Source: Polaribacter sp. L3A8
GTDB lineage: Bacteria > Bacteroidota > Bacteroidia > Flavobacteriales > Flavobacteriaceae
Assembly: GCF_009796785.1 (NCBI RefSeq)
Contig: NZ_CP047026.1
Span: 1,262,001 to 1,326,000 of the forward strand
Direction: 5' to 3'
DNA: 64,000 nucleotides
A program made the translations under genes and the position numbers. Positions 26,710 through 35,526 of the stretch are shown piece after piece. Every line of letters starts with the position of its first letter. Positions within the stretch are counted from its first letter, which is position 1. The notes beneath the pieces were generated by a model. That model had not been told where the DNA came from. It did not search any database and saw only the letters and a list, made by a program, of their open reading frames with translations.

Positions 26710-27294
26710 TTATAAATCTTCTAATAGCAGCAAATATAAGTTTTTTGAGTTACTGTTGCCGTAGTTTAAGAAATTATCATCACTTTTATTGAGGTTATAA
26801 TTTTTAACAGAAGAGATATTTGTAGGCAAATCTCCCTTGTGATGTATATTAATGCCCGTTAAACCTTGCCTTCTATCTTTAACCAACTGACTTGTAGTTG
26901 CGTAAACAATAAAATTTTGTGGCATCTCAGATATTTTTGTACTTTTTAACTGTTTAGATGAAAATAAAATGTCTCCAGTATCAGCAATTAAATGTTCGCA
27001 ATTTAAGAAAACAGGTACGTCTATATGAAAGTTTTTATCTATTACCGCATCTTCTCTATCAAAAAAAGACGCTAGATGATTATCTAAGAGCGTTATTTGT
27101 TTCCAATTATTTTCTCTTAGAATATTTTTTAAGTTTTCTACAACTTCATTTTCTTTTAAACAATATAAAAACTTCCCTCCTTTTTCTACAAAATTATGCA
27201 CGAACAAGTCGTCCAAAGAAAGATCTACTTCTTGTTTTTGGATTTCCTTATCTTCCGTAACCGGTATATTGAATAACTTTTTAAAAAAATTCAT
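26710..27294 (-). CDS. LUD-domain (LutC/YkgG-like) protein
   Basis: A 194-residue LUD-domain protein, recognised by DREDAVIDKNF-like and CEHLIADTGDILFSS segments and the C-terminal GLTGINIHHKGDLPTN. LUD proteins include LutC of lactate oxidation, but this gene has no lutA/lutB neighbours. In Bacteroidota a short LUD gene between ftsH and cdsA is, from memory, a conserved arrangement with no known role. It may contribute to envelope lipid control, which is only inference. Confidence 0.8.
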   Translation of the reverse strand: MNFFKKLFNIPVTEDKEIQKQEVDLSLDDLFVHNFVEKGGKFLYCLKENEVVENLKNILRENNWKQITLLDNHLASFFDREDAVIDKNFHIDVPVFLNCEHLIADTGDILFSSKQLKSTKISEMPQNFIVYATTSQLVKDRRQGLTGINIHHKGDLPTNISSVKNYNLNKSDDNFLNYGNSNSKNLYLLLLEDL

Positions 27295-27318
27295 TTCATA
27301 AATATTTTATTTAAACCA

Positions 27319-27352
27319 ACTATCCTCGAGGCATCGCTTCGAGGATAATTAA
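27319..27352. repeat. Hairpin in the ftsH-LUD spacer
   Basis: TATCCTCGA and TCGAGGATA are inverted repeats around a 9-base loop within the 178-base gap between ftsH and the LUD gene. There is no T run on either strand, so it is not a standard terminator; it may be an RNA processing site or a dispersed palindrome. Confidence 0.4.
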
Positions 27353-27472
27353 TTTTATTTTGATATTAAGATCAAAATCAAAAAACTGCTTTTTAAATTA
27401 TCTTTTACAGTAATTCTATATAACAGAAACATCGATATATTATAACTACAAGTGTTTTTTGATTAAAGACAT

Positions 27473-29443
27473 TTATTTTTCAGTAGTAGTTTCTACTGGA
27501 GAAATATCTTTCTTTTCTTCAATTATTTCAGCTTGTACCTCATCAAAAGGTCTTTTTCCAAATATTTTTTCTAAATCATCTTTAAAGATCACTTCTTTCT
27601 CTAATAATAATTCGGCCAAAGTTGTTAACTTATCTCTATTATCCCCTAATATCTGAATAGCTCTTTCGTATTGAGCTTCAATCATTTTAGAAATTTCTTT
27701 GTCTATTTTCTTACCTGTTTCTTCACTATAAGGTTTTACAAAACCATCATTTCCAGAAGAATCATAATAAGTAATGTTTCCTAGCTCTTCATTTAATCCA
27801 TAAACGGTAACCATAGCCCTTGCTTGTTTGGTTACTTTTTCTAAATCACTTAAAGCTCCAGTAGAAATCTTATCAAACATTACTTTTTCTGCAGCTCTAC
27901 CTCCCATGGTAGCACACATTTCATCTAACATTTGTTCTGTTTGCACAATCATTCTTTCTGCTGGCAAATACCAAGCAGCTCCTAAAGATTGACCTCTTGG
28001 AACAATCGTTACTTTTACCAATGGTGCAGCGTGTTCTAGCATCCAACTAATCGTTGCATGCCCCGCTTCATGAAAAGCAATCACTTTTTTCTCACTAGGC
28101 GTAATTACTTTATTTTTCTTCTCTAAACCACCTACAATTCTATCTACAGCGTCTAAGAAATCTTGATGATGCACAGCTTTTTTACCATTTCGGGCAGCAA
28201 TTAAGGCAGCTTCATTACACATATTAGCAATATCTGCTCCAGAAAAACCAGGAGTTTGTTGCGCTAAGAAACCAATTTTAACATCTTCTGCTAATTTTAA
28301 TGGTTTAATATGAACTTCAAAAATTTCTTTTCTTTCGTTGATATTAGGTAAGTCTACATAAATTTGTCTATCAAAACGACCTGCACGCATTAACGCACTA
28401 TCTAAAACATCTGCTCTATTGGTTGCTGCTAATACAATAACATTTACATCGGTACCAAAACCATCCATTTCTGTTAGTAACTGATTCAACGTGTTTTCAC
28501 GTTCATCATTACCACCCGTCATACTATTTTTACCACGCGCTCTACCAATAGCATCAATTTCATCAATAAAAATAATAGAAGGCGATTTTTGAGCCGCTTG
28601 CTTAAACAAATCTCTTACACGAGAAGCACCTACACCTACAAACATTTCAACAAAATCTGAACCAGATAAAGAAAAGAAAGGAACATCTGCTTCACCTGCA
28701 ACCGCCTTAGCTAATAATGTTTTTCCTGTTCCTGGAGGTCCTACTAATAAAGCTCCTTTTGGAATCTTACCACCTAGCGAAGTATATTTTTCTGGATTTT
28801 TTAAGAAGTCTACAATTTCTTGTACTTCTTCTTTAGCACCTTCTAAACCTGCTACATTTGCAAACGTAGTTTTTACTTTAGTGTCTTTATCAAATAATTT
28901 AGCTTTCGATTTTCCGATACTAAAAATTTGACCTCCGCCACCAGATCCACCAGCACCACCAGACATTCTTTTCATAAAAAACAACCAAACTCCTATTAAT
29001 ATAATAAATGGTAAAAAGCCTAAAATAGTATCAAAAATACTTGTCTTATTCTCATTTTTTATATCAAAGTCTAAACCATTGGTTTGTCTAGATTTTTCTA
29101 TGTTATTTTCAAAATTTTGTAAATCACCAAAATTGTAATCATAAAAAGACGATCCCTGCGTATAAAAAGCTGAATTGATCATCTTTCTGTATCGCTCTTT
29201 CTTCTGAGCTTCTTTTTTGATATAAATTTGAGCGATATTGTTATTTAAAACAACAATTTTAGAAATATCATTTTCTTTTAATATCTCATTAAACTCATTT
29301 TTCGAAATGCTTTTAGTAGCTAAATCTCCGCTACTAAAAAACTGAAATGCCATTATTATAACAAATATTGCACCATATATCCAATATGCATTAAACTTAA
29401 ATTTAGGCATATTCGAATTACTATCTTTTTTTGAATCACTCAT
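27473..29443 (-). CDS. ftsH: ATP-dependent zinc metalloprotease FtsH
   Basis: A 656-residue membrane AAA protease that degrades misfolded and regulatory membrane proteins. A first membrane helix lies at about 20-37 and a second at about 138-155, followed by a Gly-rich linker. The AAA core has Walker A GPPGTGKT, Walker [12 protein letters not shown] and the SRH region ([12 protein letters not shown]). The protease zinc motif HEAGH starts at H458. The start 20 bases after rsfS and the lipid genes downstream suggest one operon; in E. coli FtsH controls lipid synthesis, so the linkage is meaningful. Confidence 0.97.
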   Translation of the reverse strand: MSDSKKDSNSNMPKFKFNAYWIYGAIFVIIMAFQFFSSGDLATKSISKNEFNEILKENDISKIVVLNNNIAQIYIKKEAQKKERYRKMINSAFYTQGSSFYDYNFGDLQNFENNIEKSRQTNGLDFDIKNENKTSIFDTILGFLPFIILIGVWLFFMKRMSGGAGGSGGGGQIFSIGKSKAKLFDKDTKVKTTFANVAGLEGAKEEVQEIVDFLKNPEKYTSLGGKIPKGALLVGPPGTGKTLLAKAVAGEADVPFFSLSGSDFVEMFVGVGASRVRDLFKQAAQKSPSIIFIDEIDAIGRARGKNSMTGGNDERENTLNQLLTEMDGFGTDVNVIVLAATNRADVLDSALMRAGRFDRQIYVDLPNINERKEIFEVHIKPLKLAEDVKIGFLAQQTPGFSGADIANMCNEAALIAARNGKKAVHHQDFLDAVDRIVGGLEKKNKVITPSEKKVIAFHEAGHATISWMLEHAAPLVKVTIVPRGQSLGAAWYLPAERMIVQTEQMLDEMCATMGGRAAEKVMFDKISTGALSDLEKVTKQARAMVTVYGLNEELGNITYYDSSGNDGFVKPYSEETGKKIDKEISKMIEAQYERAIQILGDNRDKLTTLAELLLEKEVIFKDDLEKIFGKRPFDEVQAEIIEEKKDISPVETTTEK

Positions 29444-29463
29444 TTACTTATAAAATAAAAAAA

Positions 29464-29832
29464 TTAAACTGATTTTATCTCTGTAATTTTTGCATCACCC
29501 CAAAGACTTTCTATATCATAATACTCTCTAATGTGTTTTTGAAAAATATGAACAGCAACGTTTACATAATCCATTAAAACCCACTCAGAGTTGGTTTGGC
29601 CTTCTATGTGCCAAGGTTTGTCTTTAAGCTCTTTGCTAACTATTTTTTGAATAGAACCAGAAATTGCATTTACTTGTGTATTTGAGTTACCAGAGCAAAT
29701 TATAAAATAATCGCATACAGTATTCTCTATATCTCGTAAGTCTAATAATTGAATATTTTCCCCTTTAACTTCATCAATCCCTTTAATAATTAAAGCAATT
29801 AAATCATCTGTACTTACTTGTTTTTTTGTCAT
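29464..29832 (-). CDS. rsfS: Ribosome silencing factor
   Basis: A 122-residue RsfS/Iojap protein that binds uL14 and blocks subunit joining when nutrients are scarce. Family marks are LLDLRDIENTVCDYFIICSGNSNTQV read in parts, the WHIEGQ segment, and DYVNVAVHIF. It is the first gene of the ftsH operon and divergent from birA. The start codon is 22 bases from a -7 box. Confidence 0.95.
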   Translation of the reverse strand: MTKKQVSTDDLIALIIKGIDEVKGENIQLLDLRDIENTVCDYFIICSGNSNTQVNAISGSIQKIVSKELKDKPWHIEGQTNSEWVLMDYVNVAVHIFQKHIREYYDIESLWGDAKITEIKSV

Positions 29833-29854
29833 TAACTTTTTTCTATATTTAACG

Positions 29855-29862
29855 CAAAGTTA
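29855..29862 (-). promoter_or_regulatory. -7 box of the rsfS-ftsH operon
   Basis: The minus strand reads TAACTTTG (TAnnTTTG), 22 bases before the rsfS ATG. No TTG at the right distance is visible. Confidence 0.5.
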
Positions 29863-29919
29863 TTATTTTTTTGCGAGTATTTTGTGTATTATTACAGTTG
29901 TTTACACTTTATTTAACAC

Positions 29920-30651
29920 TTGAAAATAATCAAACTTAGTGCCACCGATTCTACAAATTCTTTTTTAAAGGATTTATCACGCAATTCTCCCTTAGAGAAT
30001 TACACTACTGTTGTTGCTATAAACCAAACAAAAGGTAGAGGTCAGCAACAAAGCAAATGGGTCTCAGAGCCTTATAAAAACCTAACATTCAGTATATTTA
30101 CTTCTTTTAACGATTTAAAAATAATTCATAAAAAATATTTAAATTTTGCCATTTCTTTGTCTATTTATGATGTTTTATTGGCGAACACTTTATCTAAAAT
30201 TGCTATAAAATGGCCTAACGACATTCTGTCAGCAAACCATAAAATTTGTGGAATTTTAATAGAAAATACTTTTTTTGGAGATAAAATTAAGAATTCTTTC
30301 ATAGGAATTGGCCTTAATGTGAATCAAGAGATTTTTCCAGAGCATTTAACTAATGCTACTTCTTTAAAATTAGAAACAGCAATCGAGTATAATTTAGACA
30401 CTTTACTAGATACTATTTTGGTAGCATTACAAAAGAACATAAAACTACTAGATGCTAAAGAATTTAATGTACTAGAAGAAAGATATTTAAGTGTTTTATA
30501 TAAAAGAAACATCCCTACTATGTTTAAAAATAGTAAGGATGAAATTTTTATGGGAATGATTTCTGGAGTTTCTGATTTCGGAAAATTACAAGTTCTTTTA
30601 GATGATGATGTTATAAAAGAATTCGGAATTAAAGAAATTTCTTTCCTTTAA
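29920..30651 (+). CDS. birA: Biotin--[acetyl-CoA carboxylase] ligase (catalytic form), TTG start
   Basis: A 243-residue enzyme that attaches biotin to acetyl-CoA carboxylase. It starts directly with the catalytic domain (KLSATDSTNSFLKDL), and lacks the helix-turn-helix of E. coli BirA, so it is not a repressor. GRGQQQSKWVS and IKWPNDI are the ATP/biotin sites; a small C-terminal SH3-like part follows. An in-frame TAA at 29914-29916 leaves TTG at 29920 as the only start that keeps STNS, so TTG initiation is well supported. Its stop overlaps the end of the convergent SRPBCC gene by 4 bases. Confidence 0.92.
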   Translation: MKIIKLSATDSTNSFLKDLSRNSPLENYTTVVAINQTKGRGQQQSKWVSEPYKNLTFSIFTSFNDLKIIHKKYLNFAISLSIYDVLLANTLSKIAIKWPNDILSANHKICGILIENTFFGDKIKNSFIGIGLNVNQEIFPEHLTNATSLKLETAIEYNLDTLLDTILVALQKNIKLLDAKEFNVLEERYLSVLYKRNIPTMFKNSKDEIFMGMISGVSDFGKLQVLLDDDVIKEFGIKEISFL

Positions 30652-31037
30652 AGCTTCCCTATATTTTCTGTAAGTGTATCTACAAATTTTGTCAATGGTT
30701 TTTTAATCATCATAGACATCATTGCATTAAAATCACCATTAAATTTTAAAGATACTTCTGTTTTATTTTCTGATACCTCATTAATATCTGCCGCTAAAGT
30801 AAAAGGTAATTTACTACTTGCTGCACCTAATGTAATGTTAGAAAACTCAGTTTTTTCTTTTAACACCAATCTAATTTCTGGCATGCCTGGTAATCCAAAG
30901 ATAAAAGAATCTCCATCTACTTCAAACTTTTGAATATTCTCAGGCATTAATCCTTCAAAATTCTTTAAATCTGTAAAAAAAGTAAATACTTCTTCGGTAG
31001 GTTTTTCTATGGTAACTGTATTTCCGTTAATATTCAT
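30648..31037 (-). CDS. SRPBCC (START-like) family protein
   Basis: A 129-residue helix-grip protein, likely cytoplasmic. The N-terminus GNTVTIEKPTEEVFTFFTDL and the C-terminal helix (MIKKPLTKFVDTLTENI) are typical of SRPBCC ligand-binding proteins. The ligand is unknown. It follows pyrE by 9 bases on the same strand, so it may be co-transcribed with it, and it is convergent with birA. Confidence 0.82.
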   Translation of the reverse strand: MNINGNTVTIEKPTEEVFTFFTDLKNFEGLMPENIQKFEVDGDSFIFGLPGMPEIRLVLKEKTEFSNITLGAASSKLPFTLAADINEVSENKTEVSLKFNGDFNAMMSMMIKKPLTKFVDTLTENIGKL

Positions 31038-31046
31038 TTTTTCATT

Positions 31047-31688
31047 TTATTGTTTCCAGGTACTTGGGCTCTTTCTCCAATCGTTTAATGTTATCAACTC
31101 TTTATCTGTAATATAATTACTATCTAAAGCTTGTTCTAACAAGTTTTCGTAATTACTTAAAGTAGTTAATCGCACGTTTTTGTCTTCAAAATTCTTTGTA
31201 GCCACATCAAATCCATAAGAAAAAATTGCAACCATACCTTTAACAACTGCACCCGCTTCTTTTAAAGCTTCTACCGAGTTTAAGCTACTATTACCAGTAC
31301 TTATTAAATCTTCAATAACCACAACATTTTGCCCGCTGTCTAAATGCCCTTCAATTTGGTTCTTTCTACCATGTTTTTTTGGCTCTGGCCTTACATAAAT
31401 AAAAGGAACTCCTAATTCTTGAGCAACTAAAACTCCAATTGCAATTGCACCTGTAGCAACACCAGCAATTACATCTGGTTTACCGTATTCTAACTCTACA
31501 ATCTTTGCTATTTCTTCTTTTAAAAAAACACGAACTGGAGGATAGGATAGCGTTATTCTGTTATCACAATAAATTGGAGATTTCCAACCTGACGCCCAAT
31601 TAAAGGGATCATTTGGACTTAACTTTATTGCTTTTATTTGCAATAAAAGTTCAGCTGTTTTTTTTGCCGTATCTTTGTTTAAAATCAT
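31047..31688 (-). CDS. pyrE: Orotate phosphoribosyltransferase
   Basis: A 213-residue enzyme that converts orotate and PRPP to OMP in pyrimidine synthesis. The PRPP-binding motif is VVIEDLISTGNSS; FNWASGWKSPIYCDNR is the N-terminal family mark, and KKHGRKNQIEG is the mobile loop. The ATG at 31688 (MILNKDTAKK) fits the family; an upstream in-frame start at 31736 would overlap the divergent NUDIX gene. A -7 box TACATTTG lies 4 bases before this start. Confidence 0.95.
   Translation of the reverse strand: MILNKDTAKKTAELLLQIKAIKLSPNDPFNWASGWKSPIYCDNRITLSYPPVRVFLKEEIAKIVELEYGKPDVIAGVATGAIAIGVLVAQELGVPFIYVRPEPKKHGRKNQIEGHLDSGQNVVVIEDLISTGNSSLNSVEALKEAGAVVKGMVAIFSYGFDVATKNFEDKNVRLTTLSNYENLLEQALDSNYITDKELITLNDWRKSPSTWKQ
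31670..31677 (+). promoter_or_regulatory. -7 box of the NUDIX gene inside pyrE
   Basis: TATCTTTG, a perfect -7 consensus, lies 18 bases before the NUDIX ATG at 31696. It is inside codons 4-6 of the divergent pyrE gene. No -33 TTG is found at the expected spacing. Confidence 0.6.
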
Positions 31689-31692
31689 ATCG

Positions 31693-31700
31693 CAAATGTA
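31693..31700 (-). promoter_or_regulatory. -7-like box of pyrE overlapping the NUDIX start codon
   Basis: The minus strand reads TACATTTG (TAnnTTTG). It overlaps the ATG of the NUDIX gene at 31696-31698 and would give a leaderless pyrE transcript. Confidence 0.4.
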
Positions 31701-32292
31701 TAAAGTTTTTGTAAATGATAGCCCAATAATTATCACTTCTTCTACAAAAAAAGAAAATATTTTTCCTGTTTACAGTTTTAAGAATATTGTTTTTGATGAA
31801 ATCATTCAACAATTAAGCAATAAAGAACTACAAGGTATTAACTTATATTCAACTGACTTAGAGAATGATTGGAAATCTTTTTTAAGTAATATCAAGGTAA
31901 TTCCCGCCGCAGGCGGATTAGTACTAAATCCCAAAAATGAAATCTTATTTATTTTTAGAAATGGTGTTTGGGATTTACCAAAAGGTTGGATTGAAAAAGG
32001 CGAAACTATAGAAATAGCTGCTATTAGAGAGGTTAAAGAAGAATGTGGTATTGCTAACCTACACATTACAAAGCCCTTAATTACTACCTATCATATTTAT
32101 TTTCATAAAGGGATGAAGCTAAAACAAACCTATTGGTTTTTAATGACTTCTAAGTATAAGAAAGAATTAATACCGCAAACAGAAGAAGGAATTACCCAAG
32201 TTGCCTTTAAAAACGAAGCAGAAACCAAAGATGCTCTAACAAATTCTTACGCCAATATTCAATTAGTGTACGATACTTACAAAGAAGGATAG
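31696..32292 (+). CDS. NUDIX hydrolase
   Basis: A 198-residue protein with a ~65-residue N-terminal extension and a NUDIX domain. The box is complete: G at the start of GWIEKGETIE, then IREVKEECGI with the catalytic REVxEE. It hydrolyses a nucleoside diphosphate linked to some other group; the substrate is unknown. The ATG at 31696 is preferred over an in-frame upstream start at 31675, because the latter would sit upstream of the transcription start implied by TATCTTTG at 31670-31677. Confidence 0.9.
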   Translation: MYKVFVNDSPIIITSSTKKENIFPVYSFKNIVFDEIIQQLSNKELQGINLYSTDLENDWKSFLSNIKVIPAAGGLVLNPKNEILFIFRNGVWDLPKGWIEKGETIEIAAIREVKEECGIANLHITKPLITTYHIYFHKGMKLKQTYWFLMTSKYKKELIPQTEEGITQVAFKNEAETKDALTNSYANIQLVYDTYKEG

Positions 32293-32310
32293 TTTTTTAA
32301 AAAAACCTAC

Positions 32311-32318
32311 TATCTTTG
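32311..32318 (+). promoter_or_regulatory. -7 box of the SulP gene
   Basis: TATCTTTG, an exact consensus, 24 bases before the ATG at 32343. No -33 element is evident. Confidence 0.65.
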
Positions 32319-32342
32319 CCGACTCGAAAAAATCAACCAATT

Positions 32343-34235
32343 ATGACTGAGTTTATTAGAAAAATATTACCAAATGCAAAAGATGATGTCCTTGCAGGAA
32401 TAACCGTTTCCCTAGCAATGATACCAGAAGTTGTGGCTTTTGCCTTTGTAGCGCAAATAAGCCCAATAGTTGCTTTGTTTGGTGCTTTTGTAGTGGGAAT
32501 TATTTCTGCTAGTTTTGGAGGAAGACCTGGTTTAATCTCTGGAGCAGCAGGTGCAGTGGCTGTTATTTTTGTACATATGATACAAGAAGGACACGCAAAA
32601 GGCTTGTTATTTGACAATCCTGTAGAAAACATGGGGTACTTTTATCTCTTAGCTGCCGTAGTGTTAATGGGAATTATACAAATATTTGCAGGTGTCTTTA
32701 AACTAGGAAAATTTGTACGTTTAATTCCGCACCCAGTAATGATGGGCTTTGTAAACGGTTTGGCCATTGTTATTTTTATGGCACAATTAGGAATGTTTAA
32801 AGAGAATAAGAAAGATTTCTTCGGACAAAATATGCGTAAAACCGAATCGAAAGAATTGGTCTATAATGTATCTAACAACCAAGTAAAAGACTTAATGTCT
32901 GATACCGTTTTATTTACTATTGATGGAAAATCCGTAAAAAATAGTGCTACAAACCAAGAAGTATTTTTTGTTTCTGATGGACAAGTTTTTGACGTTAAAA
33001 CTAAAAAAGTAGTTTTTAATGCTTCGGATGAAGGCTTTTATGCTGTAAAAGATAGTGGTGTTGTAAAAACTACCATGCAAGGAGAATCCTTATATATAAT
33101 GATTGGTTTGGTGTTATTAACCATGTTCATTGTTTGGGGCTTACCTAAATTAACTACAAAAATACCTGCTGCATTAACAGCTATTTTAATTGTTACTTTA
33201 ATTTCAATCTTTACCGGATTGGGCTCTATTAATGTTGGCGATTTTATTAGAGATGGTGGTGGCGCAGGTTTAAACGGAATTGCAGAACTTTCTAAAAATT
33301 TAAACGTTTTAGAATTGTGGAGCAACCTTCCTTTTAATTTAGATACCTTAAAGTTTATTGCTCCTTATGCCTTTTTAGCGGCATCAGTTGGTTTAATAGA
33401 AACCTTGATGACCATGAATTTAGTGGACGAATTAACAGAATCTAGAGGTAACGGAAACAAGGAATGTATTGCGCAAGGTGCCGGAAACATTGTTAGTGGT
33501 GCTTTTGGTGGAACTGGTGGTTGTGGTATGATCGGACAAACCGTAATTAATATTAATGCTGGCGGACGTGGACGTTTATCGGGTATTATGATGGCATTAA
33601 CACTATTAACTTTTATTTTATTTGCTGATAAATATATAGAACAAGTACCCATTGCAGCGCTTGTTGGTGTTATGTTTATGATGGTTATAGAAACTTTTGC
33701 TTGGTCTAGTTTTAGAATTTTAAAGAAAATACCAATGTCTGATGCTGCGGTTTTAATCATTGTTTCTGCAGTAACCGTTTTCTTTGATTTAGCCATTGCA
33801 GTATTTGTAGGGGTTATTATTTCTGCTTTATCTTTTGCTTGGACAAGTGCTAAGAAAATTAGAGCTAGAAAACGTTTTAAAGCCGACGGAACAAAAATTT
33901 ACGAAATTTGGGGACCTCTTTTCTTTGGAAGTATTACTGCTTTTAATGAGAAGTTTGATATAAAAAATGATCCTGAAGTAGTAGAAATAGATTTTGTAGA
34001 AGCTCGTGTAACAGATCATTCTGCCATAGAAGCTATTTTTAATTTGGTTGAAAAATACCAAGCTGCAGGTAAAAAGATTACGCTAAAACATTTAAGTGAA
34101 GATTGTAAACTTATTTTATACAAATCGAGTCCTGTTTTTACGGATGTTATTTTAGAAGATATCGATGATCCGCGTTATCATTTAGCAGCGAATCCTGAAG
34201 ATTTTCCTAAACCATTAGGTGAGTATAAGTTTTAG
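32343..34235 (+). CDS. SulP family inorganic anion transporter with STAS domain
   Basis: A 630-residue SLC26/SulP carrier. The N-terminal transmembrane core has the family marks DVLAGITVSLAMIPEVVAFAF, FGGRPGLISGAAGA and GGTGGCGMIGQT. An insertion of about 90 residues between membrane helices (roughly 155-245) is hydrophilic and rich in short beta-like repeats (VFFVSDGQVFDVKTKKVVF). The C-terminal STAS domain includes EIDFVEARVTDHSAIEAI. It likely moves sulfate, bicarbonate or another anion. An in-frame upstream TTG (32316) overlaps the -7 box, so ATG 32343 is chosen. Confidence 0.92.
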   Translation: MTEFIRKILPNAKDDVLAGITVSLAMIPEVVAFAFVAQISPIVALFGAFVVGIISASFGGRPGLISGAAGAVAVIFVHMIQEGHAKGLLFDNPVENMGYFYLLAAVVLMGIIQIFAGVFKLGKFVRLIPHPVMMGFVNGLAIVIFMAQLGMFKENKKDFFGQNMRKTESKELVYNVSNNQVKDLMSDTVLFTIDGKSVKNSATNQEVFFVSDGQVFDVKTKKVVFNASDEGFYAVKDSGVVKTTMQGESLYIMIGLVLLTMFIVWGLPKLTTKIPAALTAILIVTLISIFTGLGSINVGDFIRDGGGAGLNGIAELSKNLNVLELWSNLPFNLDTLKFIAPYAFLAASVGLIETLMTMNLVDELTESRGNGNKECIAQGAGNIVSGAFGGTGGCGMIGQTVININAGGRGRLSGIMMALTLLTFILFADKYIEQVPIAALVGVMFMMVIETFAWSSFRILKKIPMSDAAVLIIVSAVTVFFDLAIAVFVGVIISALSFAWTSAKKIRARKRFKADGTKIYEIWGPLFFGSITAFNEKFDIKNDPEVVEIDFVEARVTDHSAIEAIFNLVEKYQAAGKKITLKHLSEDCKLILYKSSPVFTDVILEDIDDPRYHLAANPEDFPKPLGEYKF

Positions 34236-34256
34236 TGGGAATAATAAATACAACAT

Positions 34257-34293
34257 AAAAAAAAAGCTCAACTTTTAAAAGTTGAGCTTTTTT
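34257..34293. terminator. Terminator after the SulP gene
   Basis: AAAAAAGCTCAACTTTT (34260-34276) is followed at once by its exact complement AAAAGTTGAGCTTTTTT (34277-34293). Symmetric A/T runs allow either direction. Confidence 0.88.
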
Positions 34294-34323
34294 AATTTAA
34301 ACTAAGTTGATACTAACTGTATG

Positions 34324-34354
34324 TTGACAAGACTTCTTTTAAGTTCTATTTTTG
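34324..34354 (+). promoter_or_regulatory. Complete promoter in front of a truncated gene
   Basis: TTG at 34324-34326, 20 bases of spacer, then TATTTTTG at 34347-34354. It is one of the best promoters in the window, yet it leads only into a 30-codon ORF. Confidence 0.7.
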
Positions 34355-34371
34355 TCTAAAAAAATTATATT

Positions 34372-34464
34372 ATGAAACCAAATAAAAGAGGAAAAATTGT
34401 AAAATTTCACACACCAAATCATGATAAATATTCAGAGATATTACTCACCCTTTGTTATGAATAA
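34372..34464 (+). pseudogene. Truncated small conserved gene (KPNKRGKIVKFHTP family)
   Basis: A 30-codon ORF, ATG 34372 to TAA 34462, starting MKPNKRGKIVKFHTPN. From memory, Bacteroidota have a conserved ~65-residue protein with the same start that continues with a YVVLE-type segment; here the sequence diverges after about 15-20 residues and soon stops. The last bases overlap the end of the convergent 64-residue gene. This looks like a gene cut off by a rearrangement at the edge of the HNH island. Confidence 0.5.
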
Positions 34465-34649
34465 TGTAGATTTTTAATAGCAACTTTTCCGCTATAAAAA
34501 GATACAAACTCTATATCATTTAACGATTTGTCATATAAAGACGCAATAAGATACTTTCTAATTGCATCATCAACATTTCCCCCTCTTTCATTTCCCAAAT
34601 GAATTCCATTTTTAAATATTGCAAAAAGTTTTTTTCCTTCGTTATTCAT
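34455..34649 (-). CDS. Small hypothetical protein downstream of the HNH gene
   Basis: A 64-residue protein (starts MNNEGKKLFAIFKNGIHLGN; contains DDAIRKYLIASLYD and EFVSFYSGKVAIK). I do not recognise a named family, but the pattern of one strand, a helix and two strands suggests a small folded domain. Its ATG overlaps the stop of the HNH gene by 4 bases (34646-34649), a sign of a co-evolved pair. It may be an accessory or modulator of the nuclease; this is inference. Confidence 0.6.
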   Translation of the reverse strand: MNNEGKKLFAIFKNGIHLGNERGGNVDDAIRKYLIASLYDKSLNDIEFVSFYSGKVAIKNLHYS

Positions 34650-35413
34650 AACTTAAATATGTTTTGATTATGGTATTCTAAAAAATGTACATTTGGAATA
34701 AATCTTTTAGGAAGTACAAGTGCTTTTCCTTCTAATTTATGAAAATAAATTTTCACTTTCTCACTTTTACTATCCTTTAATTCACTTGATAATATCAGTT
34801 TAAAATTTGAATCAAAAGTAATAAGGCCTTTATCAAATGCATTGTCATGTAAATTATTAAGACATAAACCATTCTGAGGGTTCAATCTGTTTTTTGTATC
34901 TATTGACCAAGGAATAATATGGCTCGCAACTAATAATTCAGGTATATCTATTCCTGTTAAGCAACATTTAAAATCATAAGAAGATAAAACTGTACTTCTA
35001 AAGAAGGATTGATTTACACGTACTTTTACCTTTCTTTCTTTTTCCACCCCTGCTTTTAATTCAAATGATTCTTCTTCAATAGGTATTTTTATTTCTTCTT
35101 GTAAAAATTTAGATAATAAAACTTCACTTTCATATGCTAAATCTTCCCAATTATTCGTGAATTCTTCAAAAATTATTTTATCTAATTTACCTGTGTTAGT
35201 TGCTCCTTTTACACCTCTTTAGGTAAGCGAAGGATCGAGGCTAGCAAAATTAACTAATTTCCAAGCAACTGCCGAAGGTGTTCTTCCGATGGCTTCTGCC
35301 AATTTAATTATTAAATAATGTCGATAATTTATTTTACTAAATGATATTTTACAGTATAAATTAAAAGCAACAATTAATTCCTCTCTTGTCCAATTTCTTC
35401 TTTTTTGTGCCAT
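34646..35413 (-). pseudogene. HNH endonuclease gene interrupted by one in-frame stop
   Basis: The reading frame from ATG 35413 runs through MAQKRRNWTREELIVAFNLY and AIGRTPSAVAWKLVNFASLDPSL, then meets TAA at 35219-35221. The same frame continues without a shift (RGVKGATNTGKLDKIIFEEF) to a full C-terminal HNH domain: CCLTG, VASHIIPWS, NGLCLNNLHDNAFD. The length without the stop is about 255 residues, as expected for this family. So the gene differs from an intact one by a single codon, probably CAA or AAA changed to TAA. A GTG at 35047 could start the HNH half alone. The role may be restriction of foreign DNA. Confidence 0.8.
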
Positions 35414-35526
35414 AGTTTAATTTCCGTTAAGGATATTAAAGATAAAAAACTATTTTCAACCTCTAATAAAAATATCATTAAAAATAAAAGCTGTGTTACT
35501 TAAAACAAACTCCTACTTTCTCTAAA

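Noticed and set aside
32316..32342. TTG at 32316 as the SulP gene start
   Set aside because: It lies within the -7 box TATCTTTG; ATG 32343 fits the family N-terminus.
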